NCBI GenBank assembly: GCA_013368445.1
Contig: JAACJO010000004.1
Coordinates: 1,178,001-1,242,000 of the forward strand
Length of the DNA stretch: 64,000 nucleotides
Direction: 5' to 3'
From: Leucocoprinus leucothites
Lineage: Eukaryota; Basidiomycota; Agaricomycetes; Agaricales; Agaricaceae
Part shown: in pieces, positions 31,802 to 41,547 of the stretch
Position numbering within the stretch: position 1 is the stretch's first letter
Layout of the letters: each line of letters starts with the position of its first letter
Made by a program: the position numbers and the translations under genes
Notes under the pieces: generated by a model
The model's input: the letters and a program-made list of their open reading frames with translations, nothing else
Database searches by the model: none
Told to the model about the DNA's origin: nothing

Positions 31802-33030
31802 TTTTTTTTTTTTTTTTAAATCAATGAATTTATATAGCGGTGCTCGATTGCAGTCCGCTTTCAACTAAATATTACAAACAGATGGTACACTACAGCAAGC
31901 TGGGGTACACGAAGCAGTCGAAGACTGCTTAAGACAAAGACTATACATGATTAGTCCAGCAACATAGAAGAGACTCAAGAAAGACTATTGAATGAGGTGT
32001 CATACATAGAGATCGGACTCAAAGGAAAAGAGAAGAGATGAAATGAAAGAGTATAGTTCACCTTCATTTGGATCAGTGGGCACAGGAGCTTGAAGCAGCA
32101 GTGGACACATGTTGTGATTGGTGAAGGCAAAAGCAGCCAGGTTCTTTTTTAAGAACTTGACGAGGAACTCATACTGAGGAAAGGTGCATTGTACCCATTG
32201 AGTGCGAATGGGATAGAGGGGACAATAACACAGGATATGATGTCATGTTTCCAGGCAATGGCCACAGTGACAGGATTTGGGCTCGAGGGGGAAGAACCTC
32301 TTGCAATAAGCTCCAATAGGAGCGTGATTGAGAATAGCATGAGTTATGCATGCACATAATGATGTGGACTTGTTGGCTAGGGGAATCCAGGTGCCCCCTT
32401 TGATGTAAGTAGGGATAAGGAACTTGTGGTTCTTTTTCGAGAGAAGGAAGCCATTGTCACAGTACTTCTTCTTCCAGAATGTGGACTCCCAGGATTTCTG
32501 GCAGTCATTGGTGGCTTTGCATCGCAAGAAGTCAAGAGTGGCACCTGTGTGAGGAGGGGCATGAATGCATGTGGTAGTAACATCATTATGGACTTTAAGA
32601 TGAGGCTTCCAATGCCACTTAGAAGGGACATCCCAAAGGTCGATTGATCTGGATGGTTTGGCTGCAAGCCAGACAGATAGAAGTTAACAGACTTGGATAG
32701 AGTGTGACTGGCTCAAGTGGATAGAAGGATTGACCACCAGCTTGGCTGCTGGAAGACAGTCAGTGATGAGGATAATGCAATTGCACTGGAGGGAGATGAC
32801 CTTGGCAATACCAATACGAATGGAATACAGTTCAGCATCTGTGGAAGATGCCTGGCTGCTAGCCTGTTTTGCATGAGACACTTGACATCCGCCGCGATAT
32901 AAGTGTGCTGCCAAAACTGCCTGAAGGGAACCTACAAGGGGGACAGAAGCGTCAGTAACAACTGATATACAATTAAGATCAGAAGAGGAGGAAGAGAAAA
33001 CAGAGTCAAGAGATGATACATGTTTATACC
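31802..33030 (-). mobile_element. LINE-A copy A6, 5'-truncated
   Basis: Poly-T at 31802-31817, the inverted 3' UTR with its hairpin, then the ORF2 C-terminus and RNase H (32001-33030): CHCGHCLET, STDAELYSIRIGIAKVISL, VTDASVPLVG. It ends near 33030 inside RNase H, where LINE-B copy B3 begins. It interrupts A4. Confidence 0.88.
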
Positions 33031-33044
33031 GCTGCCCTTCTTGT
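33031..33044 (+). mobile_element. LINE-B copy B3, 5' tip before G2
   Basis: GCTGCCCTTCTTGT continues as CCTCTTACCACCACCATC at 40507 once G2 is removed, giving the LINE-B 5' signature. The last five bases, CTTGT, are the G2 target duplication. Confidence 0.75.
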
Positions 33045-33645
33045 TGTCACGACCCGATCCTCGCTACCGGCCCGGCTGATAATTTCTCAACTTAGAATCT
33101 TTTACGCATCCCGCTCTTCCGTCCTATCGCTTCGGCTCGCTTCCACTCCATTCGCTCCACTCTTCTTCTTTACCCTTTGGCTTCTGGCGCGTTGTGTTCG
33201 GACTTTCTCACGTCATGTCATATTTCATTCCTCTTGTCATTTCTAGTCTTCTTCCGATGTCGGATATTATTATTCTTCTAGCCTTTCCGAAATGTCGGAC
33301 GCTTATTATCCTCTTATCCTTTTTCTGTTATGTCTTTGTTTCTTGCTATCCGACCCTATCCTCCGCCTCGTATATAAGTAGTCGAACTTGTACCATATTC
33401 CTCAGTCTGATAATCGACTAAGTCACGTGTTACTACTCTGTCTGATCTCTGCTCTCTCTTCGCCCTCCCGCCTCTATCCGTTTCCGAAATCCGGGTCAGC
33501 GTCAGTAGTGGCACAACACATAAGTTGAGGCCAAGACCCGCTCCCGTGTTCATCGACCGGATCAGTCATCTCTGTTCCCCTGTCTTAGACACCCGGTCTT
33601 GAACATCGGCTTCGTTTCCCGTCCTTAGTAACCTAGTTCTTGACA
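33045..33645 (+). repeat. G2 5' LTR
   Basis: TGTCACGACCCGATCC ... GTTCTTGACA. TATA box TATATAAG at 33371-33378 would drive the genomic RNA, with R/U5 downstream. Sequence downstream of the box (for example CACAACACATAAGTTGAGGC) is shared with the G3-type LTRs. PBS: the bases after 33645 (GTATTATCAGACTACG) weakly resemble an initiator-tRNA site; not certain. Confidence 0.93.
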
Positions 33646-33709
33646 GTATTATCAGACTACGCCTCGCTACTGTCGCATCATCCCTCTGCTCCCTTCTCTT
33701 GTCTTCGTC

Positions 33710-35305
33710 ATGGCAAACACCCGCACCGCAGTACGGCGTCAGCCCGCTGCCACCACTTCCACCACTCAGGAGCCGAAACGCTCCAACTCTGTCCCTGCTA
33801 CCCCGGCTGAAAGCTCCACTCGCAGTTCGGGAAATAATCGTATTCCTAGTCGTATCCGCCGTTCACGCCGTCTAAACCCCAACTTGCCTTCAACTCCCCA
33901 ACCCTCTCAAATCCCTCGTCCTACTCGTCCGTTGCCTCGCCGTCGTGACACTCGTCCTCCTAGCACTCCTGCACCTCCTGGCGGTATGCCACCCGATCGG
34001 GATCCATCCGGTCCTTCAGAACCGGGTGACGAGGATGGTCTCGACTATGTTGATCCTCCCCACCAGGATGACGAGAACGACGATTGGGAAGACATCGAAG
34101 ATCACCTCGGTAGCCCCGAGAATCCCGACGACCCCGACGATAATGACCCAGACGACGACGACTCATCCTCTTCCTCATCCGACGACCTTCCTGCTCCCCC
34201 ACCTCGTCCTCGTCGTCGTGATCGCTTTCAAGATCGCTTAGCCGATGCTTTATCCCGCCTCGCTGATAACCTCGACCACCGTCCCCAACCTAACGCGGCT
34301 CCCGTTAATAAAGCTCGCCTTCCGGATACGTTCAGCGGAACAGACCCGGACAAGCTCAACACCTTCCTCATCCAATGCCGTCTCTACTTCCGCGCCAACC
34401 CAACTCAGTTCCAGGAAGATAGCCAAAAGGTCAACTTCGCAATGACTTACCTCACCGGCGTAGCTCTAGACTGGTTCGAGGTTGCTCTCACTCAGGAGGA
34501 GCAAGGCGTCTTCCATGATTGGATCACGGATTGGGATGCTTTTACCCGCGAGCTCCGCACGCACTTTGGGGTTGCCAACCCGAAGTCAGAAGCGGCTGAA
34601 CTTCTTGATAACCTGCGGATGAAATCGGGCGATAAGATCGCCACTTACAACATTGACTTTATGAAGTACGCTGCACAGCTCGGCTGGGGTGACGAGGTCC
34701 TCTGCCATCGCTACTATAAGGGTCTCCCTAATCGCATTCAGGACCCTATCAGTGTCCGCGAACAGGGTAAACCCAACACCTTCCAGGAGATGCTCCGTAC
34801 GGCTATGCTCATTGATGGTCGCTATTGGGAACGCGATCGCGAAAGAGCACGTGCCCGTGCCGCGGAAAAGGATCTTGCCGAGCGCAAGCAATCCAAACCC
34901 TCCAACTCCTCGAATAACCCTCAGCCTAATTCCCAACGCGGCTCTTCGTCACAACCATCTAACTTTGATCGGGGCAACAACAACAGCAACAACAACAACA
35001 GCGGCAGCAACAACAATCGCAATACCTCTCAGGCCCCCTCCAAATCCACTACCCCCGCTCCATCCACCTCTAACCAGCAACGCCCTTCGACCCGTCCCAC
35101 GAAACCGGATATTTCCGACAAGCTAGGCAAGGACGGCAAATTGACTCCCGAAGAGCGCAAACGCCGTATCGATGAAGACCTCTGCTTGTTCTGCGGTGGT
35201 AAAGGTCACAAGGTCGACCAATGCCATAGGAAGCAGAACAGGGCCAAGATCCGCAAGGCCGATGCGGCTCCCGCCAAGGACTCTGAAAAGAGTTCGGAAA
35301 AATAG
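33710..35305 (+). CDS. gag: G2 gag: capsid/nucleocapsid protein, 531 aa
   Basis: ATG at 33710, 65 bases after the LTR. Residues 1-190 are a basic N-terminus, then Pro-rich and strongly acidic (runs of Asp and Ser). Residues about 205-355 form the retrotransposon gag/capsid fold region (LNTFLIQCRLYF, ALDWFEVAL, ELRTHFG, RYYKGLP). A long Asn/Gln/Ser linker follows, then one zinc knuckle near residue 492, CLFCGGKGHKVDQC, perfect CX2CX4HX4C. The TAG at 35303-35305 follows GAA-AAA, and pol lies in the -1 frame across this point. Gag builds the cytoplasmic particle and packages RNA. Confidence 0.95.
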   Translation: MANTRTAVRRQPAATTSTTQEPKRSNSVPATPAESSTRSSGNNRIPSRIRRSRRLNPNLPSTPQPSQIPRPTRPLPRRRDTRPPSTPAPPGGMPPDRDPSGPSEPGDEDGLDYVDPPHQDDENDDWEDIEDHLGSPENPDDPDDNDPDDDDSSSSSSDDLPAPPPRPRRRDRFQDRLADALSRLADNLDHRPQPNAAPVNKARLPDTFSGTDPDKLNTFLIQCRLYFRANPTQFQEDSQKVNFAMTYLTGVALDWFEVALTQEEQGVFHDWITDWDAFTRELRTHFGVANPKSEAAELLDNLRMKSGDKIATYNIDFMKYAAQLGWGDEVLCHRYYKGLPNRIQDPISVREQGKPNTFQEMLRTAMLIDGRYWERDRERARARAAEKDLAERKQSKPSNSSNNPQPNSQRGSSSQPSNFDRGNNNSNNNNSGSNNNRNTSQAPSKSTTPAPSTSNQQRPSTRPTKPDISDKLGKDGKLTPEERKRRIDEDLCLFCGGKGHKVDQCHRKQNRAKIRKADAAPAKDSEKSSEK

Positions 35306-38300
35306 GGAGCGGCCCTCAGGACTCCGCACAGACTGAGGGTCGCGTTGAGCTCATCTGTGCACCAGAGAGTCTCCTCCGCCTCAATGCGTCCGCTCTTTCC
35401 GATCCCAATTCCCTTTCTGTTTCACTTTCTTCTTCTTCAATTTGCTCATCCGATAATATCCAACGGCTCCTCTTCAGTGCTCTCGTCGACTCCGGCTCTA
35501 CCCATTGCTTTATTGATTCTGAATTCACCCGCACTCATTCCCTTCCGACCTCTCCTATCCCTCCGATCGAGCTTCGCCTATTTGACGGATCGTCGAATAG
35601 TTATATTACTGAGTTAGTGAACTTGCCTGTTACTTTTCCTAGTGGTGAATCTATGACCCTTGACTTGTATGTCACCCGGCTCGATTCTTCTTGCTCTGTG
35701 GTTCTTGGACACAACTGGCTCACCCGCTACAATCCGTTGATTGACTGGGCTTCGAGCAGTATTACATTCCGATCACATTTGCCGGATACTCCTGCCCCTT
35801 CTGTTCGCGTCGCATCCGCTTCTACGGCGGTTTCTGCATCGTCATCCGATTCTAGCCCGACGGCTGACGCCCTTCCTCTGGATTCATCACCATCTGGGAC
35901 CCCTTCGTCCACTTCTGATTCTGTTCCTGCGCGTCCTCACATTTCGCTCATCAACGCTCCTGCTTTTATTCGCGCTTCACGTCTTCCTGGCTCAGTAAAC
36001 TTCCATCTCAATTTGAACTCGACATCCGCTTCCGCTGGCTCGGCTCGTGTCTCAGACGAGTCAGCAGATCTCTCTAATGTGCCCAGTGAATATCACGAAT
36101 TTGCCGACGTCTTCAGCAAGGCTCGTGCTGATACTCTCGCCCCGCATCGCCCCTATGACCTCAAGATCAACCTTGAAGAAGATGCTCAACCTCCCGTTGG
36201 CACCATTTACTCCCTTTCTCCATCCGAGCTTGAGGCTCTCCGCGAGTTCATCGACGAGCACGTCAACATTGGATTTATCCGTCCCACTTCTTCGCCTCAC
36301 GGCGCACCCGTTCTCTTCGTTCGGAAGAAAGACGGTTCACTTCGACTTTGTGTCGACTTCCGTGGGCTCAATCGGCTTACCAAAAAGGATCGTTATCCAC
36401 TTCCGCTCATTTCCGACCTTCTCGACTCTCCCCGCAAAGCCCGCATTTACAGCAAGATTGACCTCCGCCATGCCTACCACCTCGTCCGCATCGCTGAAGG
36501 CGACGAATGGAAGACAGCCTTCAGGACCCGCTACGGCTCCTTTGAGTGGCTTGTCATGCCGTTCGGTCTGACCAATGCACCCGCAGCCTTCCAACGGTTT
36601 ATGAACGACATCTTCTCTGATCTCCTTGATGTCTGCGTGATGGTCTATCTTGACGATATCCTCATCTACTCCGACGATCTCGACTCGCACAGTAAACATG
36701 TACGAGACGTCCTCAAGCGGCTCCGCAAGCATGGCCTATATGCTAAAGCGGATAAATGCGAATTCCATTCCGATTCTGTCGAATACCTCGGATACATCCT
36801 CTCCCCAGCCGGCCTCAAAATGTCGGAAGACAAAATCAAGGTTATCCAAGAGTGGCCCGAACCTAAGAAGGTCAAGGACATACAGTCCTTCCTAGGTTTC
36901 GCAAACTTCTATCGACGCTTCATCTACAACTATTCGGACATCGTCGTCCCGCTTACGCGCCTGACCCGTAAATCGGCTAAGTGGAACTTTGACAACAAAT
37001 GTCGTGAAGCTTTCGACTCTCTCAAGGAAGCGTTTACCACAGCTCCCATCCTCACTCATTGGATCCCCGACTCCCAAATCATCATCGAGACCGATGCCTC
37101 CGATTATGCCCTAGCCGCCATCCTGTCCATCGTGACGGATGACAACGAAGTTCATCCTATTGCCTTCCATTCCCGCACCTTCAACACGGCCGAGTCCAAC
37201 TATGATACTCATGACAAGGAGCTCCTAGCTATCTTCGAGGCTTTCCGCATCTGGCGGCATTACCTCGAAGGGGCCTCTCTCCCTATCGACGTGGTTACCG
37301 ATCACAAAAATCTTGAATACTTCTGCACCACCAAGATCCTCACCCGTCGACAGGCTCGCTGGTCCGAGTTCCTCTCCCAGTTCAACCTCATTATCCGTTT
37401 CCGACCCGGCCGACTCGGAACAAAACCCGACGCTCTCACTAGACGATGGGACGTCTACCCTAAAGGGGGGAATAATGGCTACGCTTCAGTCAATCCACAC
37501 AATTTCCGGCCTGTCTTCACCCATGAACAACTCTCAGCTTCCGTTCGAGCTACATATTTTTCCACTCCTTCCCTTCGCGCAGCCACCATATTAGATCTTG
37601 AAAACCTCCACTCCGACATCCTCACCTCGCTTCCGCAGGATCCGATCGCATCCACCCACATTTCCTTACCCGAAGGTCGCTGGTCGGTTGACTCCACTGG
37701 CTTCCTAAGGCTCGATGGCAGAATCTATGTACCCGATGTCAACAATCTTCGACTCCGAGTCCTTCAATATAAACACGATCACATCCTCTCTGGCCATTTC
37801 GGACAGAACAAGACTCTGGAGCTCATCCGACGCGAGTACACTTGGCCGAATATCCGATCCGAGGTCAAGGATTTCTGCAAATCATGCGTCACTTGTATGC
37901 GATCCAAACCTCAGCGTCATAAGCCCTATGGAAATCTCAAGCAACTTCCTATTCCCGAACGCCCTTGGAACTCGATCTCTATGGACTTCATTGAAAAACT
38001 GCCGACCTCTTCTGGCTTCGACTCTATCCTCGTAGTCGTCGACCGACTCTCCAAACAGGCTATCTTCATTCCCACCCATGACACCATTACTTCCGCAGAA
38101 CTGGCTCGGCTCTTCGTCATTCATGTATTCTCTAAGCACGGTGTTCCCTCTCACGTCACATCTGATCGCGGTTCAGAGTTCGTATCCCACTTCTTCCGAT
38201 CCCTGGGCAAGGCTCTGGACATGCGCCTACATTTCACTTCGGGTTATCACCCTGAAGGCGACGGACAGACGGAACGTACCAACCAGACATTAGAGCAATA

Positions 38301-39060
38301 TCTTCGCGTTTACTGCAATTACCAGCAAGACAACTGGTCCGACCTCCTTCCACTCGCAGAATTCGCTTACAACAACGCCCCCAGTGCTACCACCGGAATC
38401 TCTCCCTTCTTCGCCAACAAGGGTTACCACCCCAACCTCACAGTCTATCCGGAGCGCGATATCGCGTCGGCCCGTGCCCGCGACTTCGCAGTCGATCTCG
38501 ACGACCTACACACCACACTCAAAGCTGAAATATCCGAGGCGCAGAAACGGTATCAACGATCCGCGGATGCAAGACGGTTACCAGCTCCTGACTTCCAGGT
38601 CGGCCAGAAAGTCTTCGTGAAAGCTCAGTTCTTCCGCACCACTCGCCCCTCCAAGAAGCTTTCCGAACGTTACCTCGGTCCATACGAAATCATTGCTCAG
38701 CCTGGTTCTCACTCATTTACCCTTCGACTCCCCAATTCCATGCGTGCTGTTCACCCAGTCTTCCATGTGTCCATGCTCGAACCGTCCACACCCAACCCAT
38801 TTTCCGATCGTACGGAACCGGCTCCCGCACCCGTCGTCATCGATGGTGAACCGGAATACGAAATCGACCGCATCGTTGACTCTAAAATCGACCGTCGTCG
38901 TGCTTGTAAACTCCTGTACAAGGTCTTTTGGTCGGGTTATGAAGATACTGAAGAAGAATCGTCCTGGCTACCCGCAACCGAGCTCGCGCATGCGGCTGAA
39001 CTCGTCGCTGATTTCCATGCTACTTATCCTCACAAGCCTGGTCCACTTCCGTTATCCTAG
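35287..39060 (+). CDS. pol: G2 pol polyprotein: protease, RT, RNase H, integrase, chromodomain
   Basis: Open from 35287 (after a TGA at 35284-35286) to TAG 39058-39060, 1,257 codons. It has no early ATG, so it is probably made by -1 frameshifting from gag in the 19-base overlap. Codon positions: protease DSGSTH about 68; RT with KIDLRHAYHLVR about 395 and YLDD about 454; RNase H TDASDYALA about 602; integrase HHCC finger about 829-870 and catalytic D-D-E region from about 900 (DFIEKLP, SDRGSEFVSH, GDGQTERTNQ); chromodomain about 1190-1250 (YEIDRIVDSKI, YKVFWSGYEDTEEESSWLP). The chromodomain marks a chromovirus that integrates into methyl-histone chromatin. All key residues are present. Confidence 0.95.
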   Translation, partial: KEFGKIGSGPQDSAQTEGRVELICAPESLLRLNASALSDPNSLSVSLSSSSICSSDNIQRLLFSALVDSGSTHCFIDSEFTRTHSLPTSPIPPIELRLFDGSSNSYITELVNLPVTFPSGESMTLDLYVTRLDSSCSVVLGHNWLTRYNPLIDWASSSITFRSHLPDTPAPSVRVASASTAVSASSSDSSPTADALPLDSSPSGTPSSTSDSVPARPHISLINAPAFIRASRLPGSVNFHLNLNSTSASAGSARVSDESADLSNVPSEYHEFADVFSKARADTLAPHRPYDLKINLEEDAQPPVGTIYSLSPSELEALREFIDEHVNIGFIRPTSSPHGAPVLFVRKKDGSLRLCVDFRGLNRLTKKDRYPLPLISDLLDSPRKARIYSKIDLRHAYHLVRIAEGDEWKTAFRTRYGSFEWLVMPFGLTNAPAAFQRFMNDIFSDLLDVCVMVYLDDILIYSDDLDSHSKHVRDVLKRLRKHGLYAKADKCEFHSDSVEYLGYILSPAGLKMSEDKIKVIQEWPEPKKVKDIQSFLGFANFYRRFIYNYSDIVVPLTRLTRKSAKWNFDNKCREAFDSLKEAFTTAPILTHWIPDSQIIIETDASDYALAAILSIVTDDNEVHPIAFHSRTFNTAESNYDTHDKELLAIFEAFRIWRHYLEGASLPIDVVTDHKNLEYFCTTKILTRRQARWSEFLSQFNLIIRFRPGRLGTKPDALTRRWDVYPKGGNNGYASVNPHNFRPVFTHEQLSASVRATYFSTPSLRAATILDLENLHSDILTSLPQDPIASTHISLPEGRWSVDSTGFLRLDGRIYVPDVNNLRLRVLQYKHDHILSGHFGQNKTLELIRREYTWPNIRSEVKDFCKSCVTCMRSKPQRHKPYGNLKQLPIPERPWNSISMDFIEKLPTSSGFDSILVVVDRLSKQAIFIPTHDTITSAELARLFVIHVFSKHGVPSHVTSDRGSEFVSHFFRSLGKALDMRLHFTSGYHPEGDGQTERTNQTLEQYLRVYCNYQQDNWSDLLPLAEFAYNNAPSATTGISPFFANKGYHPNLTVYPERDIASARARDFAVDLDDLHTTLKAEISEAQKRYQRSADARRLPAPDFQVGQKVFVKAQFFRTTRPSKKLSERYLGPYEIIAQPGSHSFTLRLPNSMRAVHPVFHVSMLEPSTPNPFSDRTEPAPAPVVIDGEPEYEIDRIVDSKIDRRRACKLLYKVFWSGYEDTEEESSWLPATELAHAAELVADFHATYPHKPGPLPLS
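37462..37474 (+). promoter_or_regulatory. Candidate central polypurine tract in pol
   Basis: AAAGGGGGGAATA between RNase H and integrase contains the same AAGGGGGGAATA as the 3' tract at 39888-39899. G1 (12501-12513) and G3 (58793-58805, minus) keep it. Confidence 0.5.
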
Positions 39061-39376
39061 ACCCCATATCGGCTCATGTTACTCTTTTCGTCTCTTCTCT
39101 CCGGACTAACTTCCTTCTGTCAACACTTCTACCGTGAACTTTTCTCCATTGATTATTCTCATCTTCAAGCTTAGTTACCCTGTATCGCAGTTCGGCTACT
39201 TGGACTTAACAATTCTTATTTTGCCAGCTTTCTATCCGGTCTTAGCGTTCGGCTCAATTCTTCACACTTCAAGGCACAGGAACAGGCATCACATTGTCAA
39301 CTATCAAAGATTCACAAATCCAGTATGCAACACAACAGTCCAAGAAAACGAAAAACCGAGGAGAAGAGACGGGCGA

Positions 39377-39772
39377 CTACTCCTTTCCACTCTCACCTTC
39401 ATCTTCCTCCTCATCTCCCTCATCCTCTTCAGGCCCTTCATCCGCTTTCGATCCACCCGACCCAGATTCCGCGGCTCCCGACGTTGTGCCTTCACCCGAT
39501 TTCTTCGATGCGGCTTGGGCCTTCAGCCACTCCTCCTTTTCCTTCTTCTTCTCTGCTTCTTTCACCTCTTTCATCTTTCGCAACTTCTCCCTCTTCTTCT
39601 CTCTTTCTTCCTCGACCCTCCGTTTCCTCGCCACTTCTTCGGCTTCCCGCTTCCTCCTCTCCTCTTCCTCGGCTCGCTCGCGTGCGTCCTCTGCGTCCAG
39701 CATGGCGAGAGCCTCCTCAAAATCGATGTCGGACGCCGGTTCGGATCGTTGTGTCTGCGAGTTAGACGCCAT
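39377..39772 (-). CDS. G2 antisense accessory ORF: charged coiled-coil protein, 131 aa
   Basis: ATG at 39772, convergent with pol, between the pol stop and the 3' LTR. The protein has a short polar start (MASNSQTQRSEPASDIDFEE), then a long Lys/Glu/Arg helix predicted to form a coiled coil (residues 30-90), then a Gly/Ser/Glu acidic tail. No signal peptide, membrane segment or enzyme motif. G3 carries a homologue at the same place (56506), and both have TATAAAT 59-60 bases upstream of the ATG, so it is probably an expressed accessory gene. No function can be assigned. Low-complexity bias alone could keep such a frame open, which lowers certainty. Confidence 0.65.
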   Translation of the reverse strand: MASNSQTQRSEPASDIDFEEALAMLDAEDARERAEEEERRKREAEEVARKRRVEEEREKKREKLRKMKEVKEAEKKKEKEEWLKAQAASKKSGEGTTSGAAESGSGGSKADEGPEEDEGDEEEDEGESGKE

Positions 39773-39824
39773 GGTAGAGTAAGGAGGTTAAGAAAGAAAA
39801 AGCTTAAATTTTTTGCAGAACGGA

Positions 39825-39831
39825 ATTTATA
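39825..39831 (-). promoter_or_regulatory. TATA box of the G2 antisense gene
   Basis: TATAAAT on the minus strand, 59 bases upstream of the ATG at 39772. G3 has CTGTATAAATTCC at 56444-56454, 60 bases before its ATG. Confidence 0.6.
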
Positions 39832-39887
39832 CGGAGTTTGAAATTAATTCCCACGATCAGATCACGGGGCTTCGAGGGCTCAGCCCT

Positions 39888-39897
39888 AAGGGGGGAA
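39888..39897 (+). other. G2 3' polypurine tract
   Basis: AAGGGGGGAA, three bases before the 3' LTR start at 39901; the plus-strand primer site for reverse transcription. The same tract abuts the G1, G3 and G4 LTRs. Confidence 0.85.
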
Positions 39898-39900
39898 TAC

Positions 39901-40501
39901 TGTCACGACCCGATCCTCGCTACCGGCCCGGCTGATAATTTCTCAACTTAGAATCTTTTACGCATCCCGCTCTTCCGTCCTATCGCTTCGGCTCGCTTCC
40001 ACTCCATTCGCTCCACTCTTCTTCTTTACCCTTTGGCTTCTGGCGCGTTGTGTTCGGACTTTCTCACGTCATGTCATATTTCATTCCTCTTGTCATTTCT
40101 AGTCTTCTTCCGATGTCGGATATTATTATTCTTCTAGCCTTTCCGAAATGTCGGACGCTTATTATCCTCTTATCCTTTTTCTGTTATGTCTTTGTTTCTT
40201 GCTATCCGACCCTATCCTCCGCCTCGTATATAAGTAGTCGAACTTGTACCATATTCCTCAGTCTGATAATCGACTAAGTCACGTGTTACTACTCTGTCTG
40301 ATCTCTGCTCTCTCTTCGCCCTCCCGCCTCTATCCGTTTCCGAAATCCGGGTCAGCGTCAGTAGTGGCACAACACATAAGTTGAGGCCAAGACCCGCTCC
40401 CGTGTTCATCGACCGGATCAGTCATCTCTGTTCCCCTGTCTTAGACACCCGGTCTTGAACATCGGCTTCGTTTCCCGTCCTTAGTAACCTAGTTCTTGAC
40501 A
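39901..40501 (+). repeat. G2 3' LTR
   Basis: 601 bp, same termini and same chance ORF translations as the 5' LTR; TATA box copy at 40227-40234. Equal LTRs mean recent integration. Confidence 0.95.
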
Positions 40502-40506
40502 CTTGT

Positions 40507-41350
40507 CCTCTTACCACCACCATCTCTTGAGTTGGTGTCTTAGTTTGAGTACAATACTACATTGTCTACACTAGTGAAACATGGGTAGGCAAAAGTCTAG
40601 AGCTATTAGTCGCAAAATTGCAAACATGGACCTTGACTCTGACATTGCATCTGGTGATGATGAGCTCGATACGATCAAAAAGGCCCTCAGACCCTCCACC
40701 TCCACCCAGCCAACCTGCATGATGGTAGACTTCAAGGCTGCTATTGCCTCCATGAGGGCTGACCTTCAGTTGCCCTCACCCCTTCCCTTGGTGCCTGCTG
40801 ATGTTCCGTCGCTGGCACCTACTACTCAGCCTCCAGTGATCTTTGGTCCCAAGGCCCCTCTTGTCACTGGTAGTACCACGTACTACCCAGTCCCCACTCC
40901 TCCCCCGATTGTGCCATCCACCCCGTCATCCTCCACCAGGACTGTGCCTGGAGATGATGCCGCGGCCAAGTGGGCTTTCAACTGCCTCAAGAAGTTCTCA
41001 CACTTCATACAAGAGCTTCCTGATGATTCCCTCCTTGACGAGGACTACGCCAAGGCATGCACTAGCTATCTTGCCAGTGCTGTCTATGAATTTGAGATGA
41101 GCGGGCATGGGAGTGCATGCATTTCCATGAGCGAACAGTGGGCCAGCTGCGGCTGGACCACCTTTCGCTCCTTCATGCAGGGCTTCACCCAGTTCAATGA
41201 GCTGGAAGCCTCCCCTAAAGACACACACATCATCCATGAGGTGACCCATGGATCTGCTGACAAAGCGGAACCACGTGACATTGACATGGGCTCCCCCAAG
41301 GCGCCCAAGCAAATGCCCAAGGCATCGTGGCCTGCCCCGGCCCGTCTCCC
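40507..41350 (+). pseudogene. LINE-B copy B3, ORF1 N-terminal part
   Basis: Starts with CCTCTTACCACCACCATC. The ORF1 ATG is at 40581 (MGRQKSRAISRKIANMDLDS, the same subfamily as B5). The frame is open to 41350, through HVIHEVTHGSADKAEPRD-like sequence and GSPKAPKQ. It is then cut by the A7 tail and resumes at 48342. Confidence 0.85.
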
Positions 41351-41547
41351 TTTTTTTTTTTTGTAAATCAATGAATTTATATAGCGGTGCTCGATTGCAG
41401 TCCACTTTCAGCTAAATATTTACAGACAGACGGTACACTACAGCAAGCTGGGGTACATGAAGCAGTCAAAGACCGCTTAAAACAAAGACTATACACAATT
41501 AGTCCAGTGCAATAGAGGAGACTCGAGAGAGACTATAGAACAGGGTG

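Larger units (their letters stand above)
33045..40501 (+). mobile_element. Intact Ty3/Gypsy chromovirus G2, 7,457 bp
   Basis: Two 601-bp LTRs that read the same wherever I compared them, 5-bp duplications CTTGT (33040-33044, 40502-40506), TGTCA...TGACA termini, open gag and pol, a polypurine tract and an antisense ORF. It is CpG-rich and undisrupted, unlike every neighbour. This is the youngest and the only plausibly active LTR element in the window. It landed about 14 bases into B3. Confidence 0.95.

Noticed and set aside
33194..33421. 75-aa hydrophobic ORF present identically in both G2 LTRs (also 40050-40277)
   Set aside because: It lies inside the LTR across the TATA region; identity simply reflects LTR duplication. 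No sign of a protein.
33646..33665. tRNA primer binding site after the G2 5' LTR
   Set aside because: Only partial resemblance to an initiator-tRNA complement; self-priming, as in Tf1-type elements, is equally possible.
39134..39841. 235-aa plus-strand ORF downstream of G2 pol
   Set aside because: Leu/Phe/Arg-rich mirror of the antisense coiled-coil gene, which has the conserved ATG and TATA box instead.
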